This document shows positions 1 through 7,634 of a DNA stretch of 42,262 nt, piece by piece. The notes under the pieces are model-generated. The model saw only the letters and a program-made list of their open reading frames with translations, searched no databases and was not told the DNA's origin. The DNA comes from an uncultured bacterium. Its GTDB lineage: Bacteria > Bacteroidota > Ignavibacteria > Kapaibacteriales > UBA4661. Positions within the stretch are counted from its first letter, which is position 1; every line of letters begins with the position of its first letter. The stretch covers positions 1 through 42,262 of the forward strand of contig CALCNX010000115.1 of assembly GCA_937899715.1 (NCBI GenBank), given 5' to 3'. The position numbers and the translations under genes were made by a program.

Positions 1-33
1 TTCGACTTTTGCTCAGGAGATTGGCGAAAAAAT

Positions 34-57
34 GACTTTCCAAACAGACTCTAAGAA
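34..57. repeat. Inverted copy of the repeat at 42208-42231
   Basis: The reverse complement of this 24-base stretch matches 42208-42231 with three mismatches (shared core TTCTTAGAG, TGTTTG, AAAGTC). The two copies face each other across almost the whole window. They look like ends of a dispersed repeat or insertion sequence, but no transposase lies next to either copy inside the window. Confidence 0.5.
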
Positions 58-202
58 ACTGTCTGAAAAAAATACGTTTTAAGCCCTCTCCCAACCCTCT
101 CCCAGAGGGAGAGGGCTTCAGAAAATAGCTTCGTTTCTTGCTCCTTCTCCCTTTGGGAGAAGGCTGGGATGAGGTGAGCACAATTTTCAGACACTTTCTA
201 AG
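51..202. repeat. REP-like double-palindrome element inside an outer inverted repeat (copy 1)
   Basis: Two short palindromes lie in tandem: one around 84-116 (CCCTCTCCCAGAGGGAGAGGG) and one around 140-163 (CTTCTCCCTTTGGGAGAAG). They are enclosed by an outer inverted repeat: CTAAGAAACTGTCTGAAAA at 51-69 and TTTTCAGACACTTTCTAAG at 184-202, which pair at 17 of 19 positions. The inner part recurs in opposite orientation at 23180-23282. It is a non-coding dispersed repeat resembling repetitive extragenic palindromes. The rest of 1-330 holds only the terminator at 231-284. Confidence 0.75.
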
Positions 203-230
203 CATACGCTTCCACGAACATCAAAAAGCT

Positions 231-284
231 AAAAAGCAAGAGGCTGTTTCATCGCGTGAATGGAACAGCCTCTTGCTTTTTTTT
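231..284 (-). terminator. Rho-independent terminator of the TonB-C-like gene
   Basis: The arms AAGCAAGAGGCTGTT (234-248) and AACAGCCTCTTGCTT (264-278) form a perfect 15-bp stem with a 15-base loop. A-runs on the left and T-runs on the right let it act on either strand. The only adjacent gene ends at 330 on the minus strand, so it most likely stops that transcript. Confidence 0.8.
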
Positions 285-329
285 GAGAAGGAGTCGGTGA
301 TATGTGCCCCGGCTACTCTGCGTGTTTGC

Positions 330-692
330 TTATTTCGTCAGCGAAAAGCGGAAAGGAATGCGTATGGTCTGCCCGGCAAGTTCGCTTGAGAAGCGGTGCG
401 AGTAGATTTTTTGCGATACTTCAGCCATAAGCGGCGTAAGTGAAGGAGCCACATCGGAGGCATCAAAATTGACCATCGAAACTTCTCCGCTTTCAGTCAC
501 GTACACGATCATTTCAAATGTGCCTTCGATTTGTTTCTTCACTGCCCATTGCGGATAACCAATCTCTTTGCGGAGGGTCAGAATTTCAGAAGCAGGTGAA
601 GATGGAGTATTTGTTGGATTTGCTGCCAAAAATACTGGAATTACAGCAAAGATTATTGCAAAAAGCAATGCGGAAGCGTGTTGTTTTTTCAT
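330..692 (-). CDS. Secreted TonB C-terminal-domain-like protein
   Basis: This 120-residue protein has an N-terminal signal peptide (KK, then a hydrophobic stretch to about residue 23, cleavage near AANP). From about residue 46 it resembles the TonB C-terminal fold: YPQWAVKKQIEGTFEMIVYV, then a GEV turn, a helix, and a final strand ending in RIPFRFSL. The proline-rich spacer and membrane anchor of a true TonB are missing, so it is a free periplasmic domain rather than an energy transducer. Similar small proteins are common in Bacteroidota and their role is poorly known. It appears to be a single-gene transcript closed by the hairpin at 231-284. The fold call is moderately sure; the function is unknown. 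Confidence 0.7.
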   Translation of the reverse strand: MKKQHASALLFAIIFAVIPVFLAANPTNTPSSPASEILTLRKEIGYPQWAVKKQIEGTFEMIVYVTESGEVSMVNFDASDVAPSLTPLMAEVSQKIYSHRFSSELAGQTIRIPFRFSLTK

Positions 693-915
693 GGCTAAAC
701 CTCAAGAAAGAAAAATATGATAAAAAAGTAATGTAAGAATACAGTGTGTTTTTCTCTTTAATAGGTGAACGAGAGTTTATGACAAAAGTTTCATTGATAA
801 GACAGATTTTTTTCAGAAAGAAAGTGTAATTTTGTAGGAATGCCATTGAGCATTGATTTCATCACGTTTTGACGTTTGTTTTTTTCTTTACTATTACCAT
901 TGAAAGATTCCTCCC

Positions 916-1098
916 ATGAATAAACCGACCAGCATCAACCCCAATGATTACGAAATTCTCATCCGCCGATGGGGCGAAACGGGCTATGCGTCGTACTGCC
1001 CGCAGCTTGAAGAAATGATAAAAGGCACGGCACACGTTGAAGTTGAAGAAGCCATGAAGAAGCGTGTACTGGAGTATATTGCCAGTCTCGGCTCATAA
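916..1098 (+). CDS. Small HicB-like protein
   Basis: This 60-residue protein starts at an ATG preceded by a purine-poor stretch. Residues 13-50 resemble the HicB antitoxin N-terminal domain: a first strand (YEILIRRW), a turn leading to YASYCPQLEEMIKGTAH where HicB has Y-x-P-x-L-x-G-x-x-x-G-x-T, then a helix. HicB antitoxins usually sit next to a HicA toxin and carry a C-terminal DNA-binding domain; neither is present here. It may be a stand-alone HicB-fold protein. The gene is real in codon pattern, but the family call is tentative. Confidence 0.55.
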   Translation: MNKPTSINPNDYEILIRRWGETGYASYCPQLEEMIKGTAHVEVEEAMKKRVLEYIASLGS

Positions 1099-1247
1099 TT
1101 GTCATTGAAATCTGCGCCTTAAACTTTTCCCTTCCCCACAAGCGACAAACGTAGTAAGCGACAAATGCAGTACCACTGGTTTACTTTTTTGCGGTTTGGT
1201 CATCACCATTTCTATTCACTTTTCTTGTTGCTGTGAAAAACCTCACT

Positions 1248-2441
1248 ATGAACACGCCTGCTCTCACGATGCTTGCTTTCCCCGCGCCTCGCATATTCTT
1301 TGCGCTGTGTGCTGTGCTTGCTTTGATGAATGTATCGCCCGCTCCGGCACAGTGGGCGCTTATGCGCTCTGATGCTGACGTGGCTGTGCGCACTGGTGTT
1401 CGCCATATTTACAATTTAGAATTCGACAGCGCCAGTGCCGAGTTTCAAAAGGTGATTGTGGCGTATCCACGTCATCCGGTGGGATATTTCTTGGACGCGA
1501 TGGTGGACTGGTGGGAGATTTCGACCAACACCCGCGACAAACGCATGGATGAGCGCTTTTTACGAAAGATTGACCGCGTAACGGCTATCTGCGATAGTAT
1601 TTTGGACAAGAACGAAAACGATATTATTGGGCTGTTTTTCAAGGGCGGGATTATCGGCTTTCGCGGGCGCTATTACGTCTTGCGCAATGAATGGGCAACC
1701 GCCGCTTTCGATGGTAAACGCGCCTTCGACCTTGTGCAGAAATGCCAAGAAGTAGCGCCCGGCAACCGTGATGTGATGCTGGGTACGGGCATTTATCATT
1801 ACTTCATGGAGTCCATTCCTGAGCGCTATCCCGCTGTCAAGCCGCTTCTGGCAATGCTTCCGCCCGGAGACAAGCGCACGGGAATAGCAGAACTCAAGCT
1901 CGCCTCACAAAGCGCTCGCTATGCAGCCACAGAAGCCAAAGTCGTGCTTTTGCAACTTCAGTACGGCATGGAAAAAAATTATGTGGAAGCGCTCGCTATC
2001 GCACAGCAACTCTGCGCCGATTATCCAAAAAATTCCATGTTCAAGGCGTATCTGGGGCGCTCTTACGTGCAGCTTGGCAACTACGACAAAATGGAAGAAA
2101 CATGGCGTGAAATTTTGAATAATTGCATTGACCGCAAAATCGGCTACGATAATATCATTGCCCGCGAAGCCATGTACTACATTGGTCTGTCGCTCATGCA
2201 GCGCGGCAAGTACGATGAAGCACTTACCTATTTTTACAAATGCGACGAATTTTCTCGCAAGCTCGACGAGAAGCCATCCGGCTGGATGATAATGCTCAAC
2301 TCACGCATCGGTAATATCTACGACATTCAGGGGAAGCGCGAACTTGCGCTCACGCAATACAAAAAAGTGTTAGGCTGGGAAGATTACTACGAATCACATA
2401 AATACGCCAAGCAGTTTTTGGAGCGTCCCTACGGGAAATAG
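1248..2441 (+). CDS. Exported tetratricopeptide-repeat protein
   Basis: The reading frame opens at a GTG (1233), but the ATG at 1248 is preferred and gives 397 residues; a further ATG at 1269 would also leave an intact signal peptide. The hydrophobic core IFFALCAVLALMNVSPAPAQ ends in an AxA-Q type cleavage site. The mature part is helical with TPR-like units: one near residues 50-85 (FDSASAEFQKVIVAYPRHP) and at least three near the C-terminus (YLGRSYVQLGNYDKMEETW; MYYIGLSLMQRGKYDEALTY; SRIGNIYDIQGKRELALTQY). Such proteins act as periplasmic scaffolds. No enzymatic motif is visible and the neighbours give no clear pathway. Confidence 0.8.
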   Translation: MNTPALTMLAFPAPRIFFALCAVLALMNVSPAPAQWALMRSDADVAVRTGVRHIYNLEFDSASAEFQKVIVAYPRHPVGYFLDAMVDWWEISTNTRDKRMDERFLRKIDRVTAICDSILDKNENDIIGLFFKGGIIGFRGRYYVLRNEWATAAFDGKRAFDLVQKCQEVAPGNRDVMLGTGIYHYFMESIPERYPAVKPLLAMLPPGDKRTGIAELKLASQSARYAATEAKVVLLQLQYGMEKNYVEALAIAQQLCADYPKNSMFKAYLGRSYVQLGNYDKMEETWREILNNCIDRKIGYDNIIAREAMYYIGLSLMQRGKYDEALTYFYKCDEFSRKLDEKPSGWMIMLNSRIGNIYDIQGKRELALTQYKKVLGWEDYYESHKYAKQFLERPYGK

Positions 2442-2569
2442 GCATCGCTTTTTTTATATTGCCCAGCAGTGAACAGACCAGTTGATTTAACAAGCCCTTG
2501 ACAAATGTTGTTTGCCAAAAGCATATTTTTGCACGGCAAACCCTGTTCCTTCCTCCATACCAAACGTTT

Positions 2570-3442
2570 ATGAAGCGCTTCATTTTATCTTCGATCATTC
2601 TGAAAACCAGAGTTTACCTCTTTTCTCTACTGTCAGTGGCTTTCTGTTTTGCGGGATTATTTAGCGTCACCGGTTGCGGCGAAGAAGCAATGGCAAGCCT
2701 TTGGCGTGCAAAAGAGTTGACCATTGACGGCAACATTTCTGACTGGGATGGACAGCTCATGTATTTAGAAGAAAAACAATGTTCTATTGGCGTCCAAAAC
2801 GACAGCACGACGCTATATCTGTGCCTCACAACGGGCGACCGCTCTCAAAAAATGAAAATTAACGGTGCTGGCTTTACCGTCTGGTTCGATCCCGCAGGTG
2901 GTGGTGAGAAAATCTATGGTGTGCATTATCCTCTGGGATTTGCGTCCCTACGTGGTGGGGAAAGCGGGCAAGACATTGGCGACGTGCGCCCTTTGGCGCA
3001 GCAAATGTACGGTATGATGGAACTCATCGGTCCCGGTACTCAGGCAGTGAATCGCACAACACCCTATCTTGCTTTCACACAAAAAAATGTTCGTGTTGCT
3101 CTCCGCGACACACTGGACGTGCTGACCATTGAGTGCAGCATACCCCTGAAGGGTGATGGTTTCTCGCTGGGAGCAGCGTTCAATACCCCACTCAGTGTAC
3201 GCTTAGAGACAGGCGAAATGAAAGCATCCGGTGGGCAAAATGCTATGCAGGGCGGCGCATCGAATGGTGGTATGGGCGGCGGCAGAATGGGTGGCGGTGG
3301 CGGCAGAATGGGCGGCGGTGGCGGCAGAATGGGTGGCGGTGGGGGATACCCCGGCGGCGGTAATATGGGTGGCGGGGGCGTGGTTCGTCAGCCATTGCAA
3401 ATTACTGCTCGCGTGAAACTCACACCAAGCCCAAGTAAGTAA
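2570..3442 (+). CDS. Gly-rich lipoprotein with a CBM9/DOMON-like domain
   Basis: The frame extends upstream to 2498, but the ATG at 2570 begins a proper signal peptide (MKRF, hydrophobic core, then VTGC as a lipobox), giving a 290-residue lipoprotein. After the anchor, KELTIDGNISDWDG and TVWFDPAGGG resemble the carbohydrate-binding family 9 / DOMON-like beta-sandwich often found on bacterial surfaces. The last 60 residues contain near-identical GGGGGRM units (about 3264-3380), then a basic tail. The repeat DNA is a tandem array prone to length change. The lipoprotein call is firm; the ligand is unknown. Confidence 0.7.
   Translation: MKRFILSSIILKTRVYLFSLLSVAFCFAGLFSVTGCGEEAMASLWRAKELTIDGNISDWDGQLMYLEEKQCSIGVQNDSTTLYLCLTTGDRSQKMKINGAGFTVWFDPAGGGEKIYGVHYPLGFASLRGGESGQDIGDVRPLAQQMYGMMELIGPGTQAVNRTTPYLAFTQKNVRVALRDTLDVLTIECSIPLKGDGFSLGAAFNTPLSVRLETGEMKASGGQNAMQGGASNGGMGGGRMGGGGGRMGGGGGRMGGGGGYPGGGNMGGGGVVRQPLQITARVKLTPSPSK
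3264..3380 (+). repeat. Gly-rich in-gene tandem repeat
   Basis: Three near-identical units of about 21 bases (ATGGGTGGCGGTGGCGGCAG) follow one another and then degenerate into further GGC/GGT runs. All are in frame and encode RMGGGGG units of the lipoprotein, so loss or gain of a 21-base unit would keep the frame. Confidence 0.8.
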
Positions 3443-3647
3443 AAAAAAGAGTGATAACCTCACCAGATTGCAAATTATTTTCCAGAACAGCGCCATAGAC
3501 CTTGTAACTATTCCCTGTCTCGTCTGTTATTCAGCTTAGGTCAAGCACTTTTGTTTAATTACTACGACGCAGAACCTCTCTTGCTGCTCTTGTCCACCGT
3601 CACCACCATTTTTTACTCATGCTATTTGTAGCAGGGGAGCAATTCTT

Positions 3648-4382
3648 ATGAATTTCCAGAGAGTATTTTTTCTTGTTATCGCCTTTGCGGTCCTTCTTGC
3701 CGGAAGTACTAGTATATTCTATGGATGCAAAAACTTCTCAGGACCAACCGAAACTACCACTACGACGAACACAACCACCACTACGCCCGTCGTTACCCAA
3801 CCCGTGACGACTTCAAGCGTTATCTGTTTTTCCAGCCAAGTGCTGCCGCTGTTGCAATCAAACTGTGGGATGAGCGGCTGCCACGATGCGTTGTCTCGCC
3901 GTGATGGTTATGATTTCTCAACCTATCAGACCAGTGTTAGCAGGGGAGTCGTTGCCGGAAACGCTGACCGCAGCGCGATTTACACCGTCACGGCTTCCAC
4001 AAGCAGAGAGCGTATGCCGCCTTCACCATACAATGCTCTGACGGATGCTCAACGGGCAATTTTGCGCCAATGGATTACCGAAGGCGCAAAAAATACGAAC
4101 TGCTCCCCAACGGCTTGTGATACGAGTTCCGTCACCTATTCGCGCACCATTGTGCCGATTCTTCAGACGTATTGCGTCGGATGCCATTCCACAGCCTCGC
4201 CGGGCGGAGGCATCAATTTATCAACCTACGTAGGCATAAAAACTGTCGCCACGAATGGCAAACTATTAGGGTCAATAGCCCGTCAATCAGGATTTATCGC
4301 CATGCCGCCGGCGGGGTCGTTAGGCACGTGCGAAACGAATCAATTTCGGATTTGGATTCGTAACGGCGCACTGAACAATTAA
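3648..4382 (+). CDS. Diheme c-type cytochrome lipoprotein, planctomycete-type domain
   Basis: This 244-residue protein has a signal peptide ending at IFYGC (Cys27, a likely lipobox), then a Thr-rich linker (35-46). Two heme c domains follow. The first has the unusual CX4CH motif CGMSGCH (73-79) with a later Met ligand candidate in RMPPS (Met123); the second has a standard CVGCH (176-180) with AMPPA (Met219). The WITEGA and WIRNGA endings after each domain fit the PSCyt1-like cytochrome family. It is a membrane-anchored periplasmic or surface electron carrier. The next gene, also heme-bearing, starts 75 bp downstream, so the two are probably co-transcribed. The electron donor and acceptor are not evident. 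Confidence 0.82.
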   Translation: MNFQRVFFLVIAFAVLLAGSTSIFYGCKNFSGPTETTTTTNTTTTTPVVTQPVTTSSVICFSSQVLPLLQSNCGMSGCHDALSRRDGYDFSTYQTSVSRGVVAGNADRSAIYTVTASTSRERMPPSPYNALTDAQRAILRQWITEGAKNTNCSPTACDTSSVTYSRTIVPILQTYCVGCHSTASPGGGINLSTYVGIKTVATNGKLLGSIARQSGFIAMPPAGSLGTCETNQFRIWIRNGALNN

Positions 4383-4457
4383 GCGGGTTTGCAGCTTTTA
4401 TCTCATTCCCCAGTAAACGCTAGGTTTCGTCGGATATTCACCACACTGTTTGATTGT

Positions 4458-5696
4458 ATGAACTACTCTTCATTGCAAAAAGTGGCAGCGCCCGTTGTTG
4501 CCGCACTGTTTCTCACATTCTTTTCACCCAACCTTCGTGCGATTCCTCAGTTTAGTCTTATCACGGGAAATCGCTGTACGAATTGTCATTTTACGGCTCA
4601 AGGCGGAGGCGGTCGCAACGAACTTGGGTGGTACTCCGGCAAAGACATGAGGCTGCTGAGGGCACAAACTATCGGCTTGCCCGCGTTGGACGAGTTGGAG
4701 ACCAACACTCTCGCCGATGGAAAATTGACTCTTGGCGGCGAAGTTCGCCTGCAAGCCGTTCGCTCGCCGCGTGCCGCCGATGCGCCGCGCGTCATTATTC
4801 CCATGCAGATAGCGCTTCATGCCGCTTACCAATTTGACCCAACGTTCAAAATAGAGGCTATGCTTGATGTGGCAGCGCTGTATAGCGTGGTGAAGAGCGG
4901 CACAACGCCATATCAAGGGCAACAAATCTGGATGGCATCGGCAATCATTCAACCGTGGAAAGAACTGCCCTCGCTACGAGTCGGTCATTTTCAACCGTCG
5001 GTGGGTATGCGGTACGACGACCACACACTGCTTGTGCGGCAAATCCCCGGTGCAAACGGTACGGCGCTTATTCCGCCGAACTACGCTGAGTATGGCGCGG
5101 AACTGACCTACGACCGTCCGCAATGGCTCACGCTTTCGGCAGGTGTTTTTCTCCCCAAAGAACTTGCTTCGATGACGACTATTGCGTCTAACGGCGAACT
5201 TACGTCGCTTCTGAAAGTGGTCTCAAGTTCGTCTGGGCTTCCTGAACTTTTGCGCTCGCCCACACTGACGGCACGAGCGGTCTTCTCGCCTCGCACGGAC
5301 GACCACCGCGTGAATACTTATTTTGGCGCATCGGTGTTGAACAATGACGTTTTTACGCTGGTGAACGCCTTCGCGGGTATCGGCTGGACGGACAAATTAT
5401 CGCTTATGGCAGAATATGCCCGCTCAGGAGTCGAAAACGGTCGGCAAACCCAAGCCGTATCGGTAGAACTCATGGGGCAAGCATTTGTTTGGTTGCTGCC
5501 GTTTGTGCGGTACGAATATGGCACGACCCGCATCAATCCTCAAAGTTCACCCGATGCAATATTTACCTCGCAGATTGTTCTGGGCGGACAAATCTTCCCA
5601 TTGCCATTCTTGGAATTTCGCCCTGAATACCGCATCACGACGACCGAAGTCTTTGCCTCGCAGCGCTGGACAGTGCAAATGCACGTCTTTTTCTAA
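4458..5696 (+). CDS. Outer-membrane beta-barrel protein with an N-terminal heme c site
   Basis: The frame opens at a TTG (4389), but the ATG at 4458 starts a clean signal peptide, giving 412 residues. Just after cleavage (near AIPQF) lies one CTNCH heme c motif (residues 40-44). The rest is an alternating, aromatic-rich sequence typical of a porin-like barrel (for example LRVGHFQPSVGMRYDDHTLL) and ends in HVFF, matching the C-terminal Phe signature of outer-membrane barrels. A heme at the mouth of a barrel suggests electron transfer across the outer membrane, as in porin-cytochrome conduits, but no recognised MtrB/PioB-like family is identifiable by eye. It follows the diheme cytochrome closely. 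Confidence 0.7.
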   Translation: MNYSSLQKVAAPVVAALFLTFFSPNLRAIPQFSLITGNRCTNCHFTAQGGGGRNELGWYSGKDMRLLRAQTIGLPALDELETNTLADGKLTLGGEVRLQAVRSPRAADAPRVIIPMQIALHAAYQFDPTFKIEAMLDVAALYSVVKSGTTPYQGQQIWMASAIIQPWKELPSLRVGHFQPSVGMRYDDHTLLVRQIPGANGTALIPPNYAEYGAELTYDRPQWLTLSAGVFLPKELASMTTIASNGELTSLLKVVSSSSGLPELLRSPTLTARAVFSPRTDDHRVNTYFGASVLNNDVFTLVNAFAGIGWTDKLSLMAEYARSGVENGRQTQAVSVELMGQAFVWLLPFVRYEYGTTRINPQSSPDAIFTSQIVLGGQIFPLPFLEFRPEYRITTTEVFASQRWTVQMHVFF

Positions 5697-5756
5697 TAGC
5701 TGTTTTTCAATTATTGCAGACAAATAACACTTTCTAATAATTTTCATAAAAACCCT

Positions 5757-6380
5757 ATGAAAACCACTCCATTCAACACACTGCTCTTGCTTGCCGCGCT
5801 GTGTCTCGTTTCTGCATTGCCAGCAAACGCACAGCAAAGCGACGCACGGACAATGAACGTCGTCAGCAAGCCCGAAGCCTCACGAATACTCTTTCAGTTG
5901 GATGCGCCCGTCGAGACAATCAAAGGCACGGCAACGGAAATGAAAGGCGCAATCACCTTTGACCCGCAGAATCTGGAAGCCACAAAAGGCGAAATTCTCG
6001 TGGCATCAAGCAGCCTGAACACAGGATTAACCCTACGCGATAACCATTTGATTGACAAAGACTGGCTGGACGTGGCGACCTATCCGACCATTTCTTGCAA
6101 AATTGATAAGTTGATAGACGTTCTGGTGAAAAGCCGAGACGCGCAAACGGGGAATGTTCACGCCGAAGCAAAAGCCGTCGGTACGTTCACATTACATGGC
6201 ACCTCAAAGCCGCTCACGGCTTCACTTTCCTTGACGTTCAATAAGCAAACGGGACAACTTGTGGTCAATACTCAATTTGAGTTGCCGTGGAAAGATTACG
6301 GTATTAAGGGGAAGCGCACAATGGGCATGACCGTTGGCGATGTGGTCAAAATTGATGTACTCATCACTGGCAAATCGTAA
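5757..6380 (+). CDS. YceI family periplasmic protein
   Basis: This 207-residue protein has a signal peptide (LLLLAALCLVSALPANAQQ). The body matches the YceI lipocalin-like fold: an early VETIKGTATEMKGAITFD strand pair, the central LRDNHLIDKDWLDVATYPTI region, the TFTLHGTSKPLT strand, and the C-terminal DVVKIDVLITGK. YceI proteins bind isoprenoid-type lipids such as polyisoprenoid quinones in the periplasm. The gene lies 60 bp after the heme-barrel gene and before a Rieske protein, so a quinone-linked role would fit the redox setting, although that is inference. Confidence 0.88.
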   Translation: MKTTPFNTLLLLAALCLVSALPANAQQSDARTMNVVSKPEASRILFQLDAPVETIKGTATEMKGAITFDPQNLEATKGEILVASSSLNTGLTLRDNHLIDKDWLDVATYPTISCKIDKLIDVLVKSRDAQTGNVHAEAKAVGTFTLHGTSKPLTASLSLTFNKQTGQLVVNTQFELPWKDYGIKGKRTMGMTVGDVVKIDVLITGKS

Positions 6381-6480
6381 GGTTTCTTGCTGCTTACGGG
6401 CTTTCTATCTCTTTTCAATTCTCTATACTGGTTGAGTTCAAACTACAAACGTTTCACCACTTTATGTAAGGATGGTCAAT

Positions 6481-6966
6481 ATGCCTTCTCCTTCGCAAGA
6501 AACACCTCTCGAAAAAACCTGTAATGCCTCACGCCGAGACTTTCTCAGAAAAACAACGGTTCTCACCTTGAGCACAAGCGCACTTTCGGCACTGCTAGCG
6601 GCGTGTGAAGGTACAGTCATTTCAAGTACAGGGCAGCAGACCACACTGGATGTATCGAAGGAAACAGCGCTCCAAAGCGTCGGTTCGGTAGTATCGAAAA
6701 CTTTTGGGCAAAATAATAGTGGTCGGGCGGTGCTGATTGTCCGCACCTCTACAACCAGTTTTATGGCATTTTCTTCCGTCTGCACCCACGAGGGCTGCGA
6801 CGTGATTCCACCGTCGTCCGCAGGTGGCAATCTCTCCTGCCCTTGTCACGGCGCGGTGTTTTCCGCCAAAGACGGCAGCGTCCTCGCCGGACCCGCACAG
6901 ACGGCACTCTCCCGCTTCCAGACAAGTTTTAATACCTCGTCGAATATCCTGACGATAACCTTTTGA
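6481..6966 (+). CDS. Tat-exported Rieske [2Fe-2S] lipoprotein
   Basis: Two ATGs are possible; the one at 6481 is preferred because AAGGA (6468-6472) lies 8 bases before it, whereas the ATG at 6472 overlaps it. The 161-residue product has a twin-arginine signal (SRRDFLRK, 17-24) and a lipobox LLAAC (Cys42). The Rieske cluster ligands are complete: CTH (Cys101, His103) and CPCH (Cys120, His123), with Cys106 and Cys122 placed for the usual disulfide. The protein is short, with no bc1-type transmembrane helix, and no cytochrome b gene is adjacent, so it is probably an isolated periplasmic or surface Rieske ferredoxin rather than a bc-complex subunit. Confidence 0.88.
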   Translation: MPSPSQETPLEKTCNASRRDFLRKTTVLTLSTSALSALLAACEGTVISSTGQQTTLDVSKETALQSVGSVVSKTFGQNNSGRAVLIVRTSTTSFMAFSSVCTHEGCDVIPPSSAGGNLSCPCHGAVFSAKDGSVLAGPAQTALSRFQTSFNTSSNILTITF

Positions 6967-7019
6967 ATCGAATACCTGCAAGCCCGTATTGAAGCCTGAC
7001 CGCGATAGTTAGGCTTTTG

Positions 7020-7621
7020 GGTAATAGTCAAGTAATATATGATAGATTGTACGAAACAATGAACATTTCCGTTACAATCTGATGCCAAATATCGGACTTT
7101 GAAAACGAAAGCGTTTCACGGACATACCGGGCAAGTCGTTGGCGTAACGTGTTGTTCCATCGCTCCATATGAGCGGTTTGTCTCGTCTCTTTACCAGCCA
7201 ATTGATGCGTTTCTTCATCAAATACTTTTTCATTTGCTTCCCAGAAATCACTGTAGGCGTGGCATTGGCGGTAGGATGCGGGGATCAACTTCTATAACTT
7301 GCCACAGGTTGCGGCACTTCGGTTACCGATAACGGCAGCAACAATCTGTCGTGTTCTGTGGCATAACGCCGTCCAAAGCCATCGTTTATTGCTTCGACGA
7401 TGCACAAACGACCAGACTTCATACAGCTCTAGAACATCCCCTGGCTCTGCTCGGAGCAGCGTTTCCGCTATGCTGGGTGAACGAGCGACTTTTTTTCTAC
7501 CACATTTACCACAGCTATAGGTATGGATTTCGGTGAGCATTTGTGTTGGTGATTTGATTCATCTATACGACGTAGTTTATGCAAAATTACATGAAAACCA
7601 TGTGTTTTTTATACCACTACC
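7020..7621 (-). mobile_element. Degenerate IS1-family insertion sequence
   Basis: The region contains the remains of an IS1-type transposase. Possible terminal repeats are GGTAATAGTCAAG from 7020 and, on the other strand, GGTAGTGGTATAA from 7621, matching at about 15 of 23 positions and resembling the GGT start of IS1 ends. The span of about 600 bp is shorter than a typical IS1 (about 770 bp) and the zinc-finger/HTH part of the transposase is missing, so internal DNA has been lost. No convincing target duplication is seen. The boundaries are approximate. Confidence 0.55.
7028..7540 (-). pseudogene. IS1-family transposase remnant, with a stop and a lost catalytic residue
   Basis: Two frames, 7540-7292 and 7288-7028, are in register and separated only by an in-frame TAG at 7292-7294. 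The C-terminal half has the IS1 signature around MERWNNTLRQRLARYVRETL and LSFSKS, and the N-terminal half has VWSFV...KRWLW. In IS1 transposases the position before EVWSFV is the catalytic Asp (ELDE); here it is Tyr (ELYE). The TAG most likely replaces a Trp codon (TGG), given the KLW-type sequence expected there. The N-terminal zinc finger and HTH are absent. With three independent defects the copy is inactive. Confidence 0.85.
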
Positions 7622-7634
7622 AGCTATTTTAACT

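Noticed and set aside
3203..3496. Ala/Thr/His-rich minus-strand frame over the Gly-rich tail
   Set aside because: It is an artefact of the tandem repeat read from the other strand.
7011..7631. Target-site duplication for the IS1-like element
   Set aside because: The flanks (AGGCTTTTG and AGCTATTTT) are only loosely similar.
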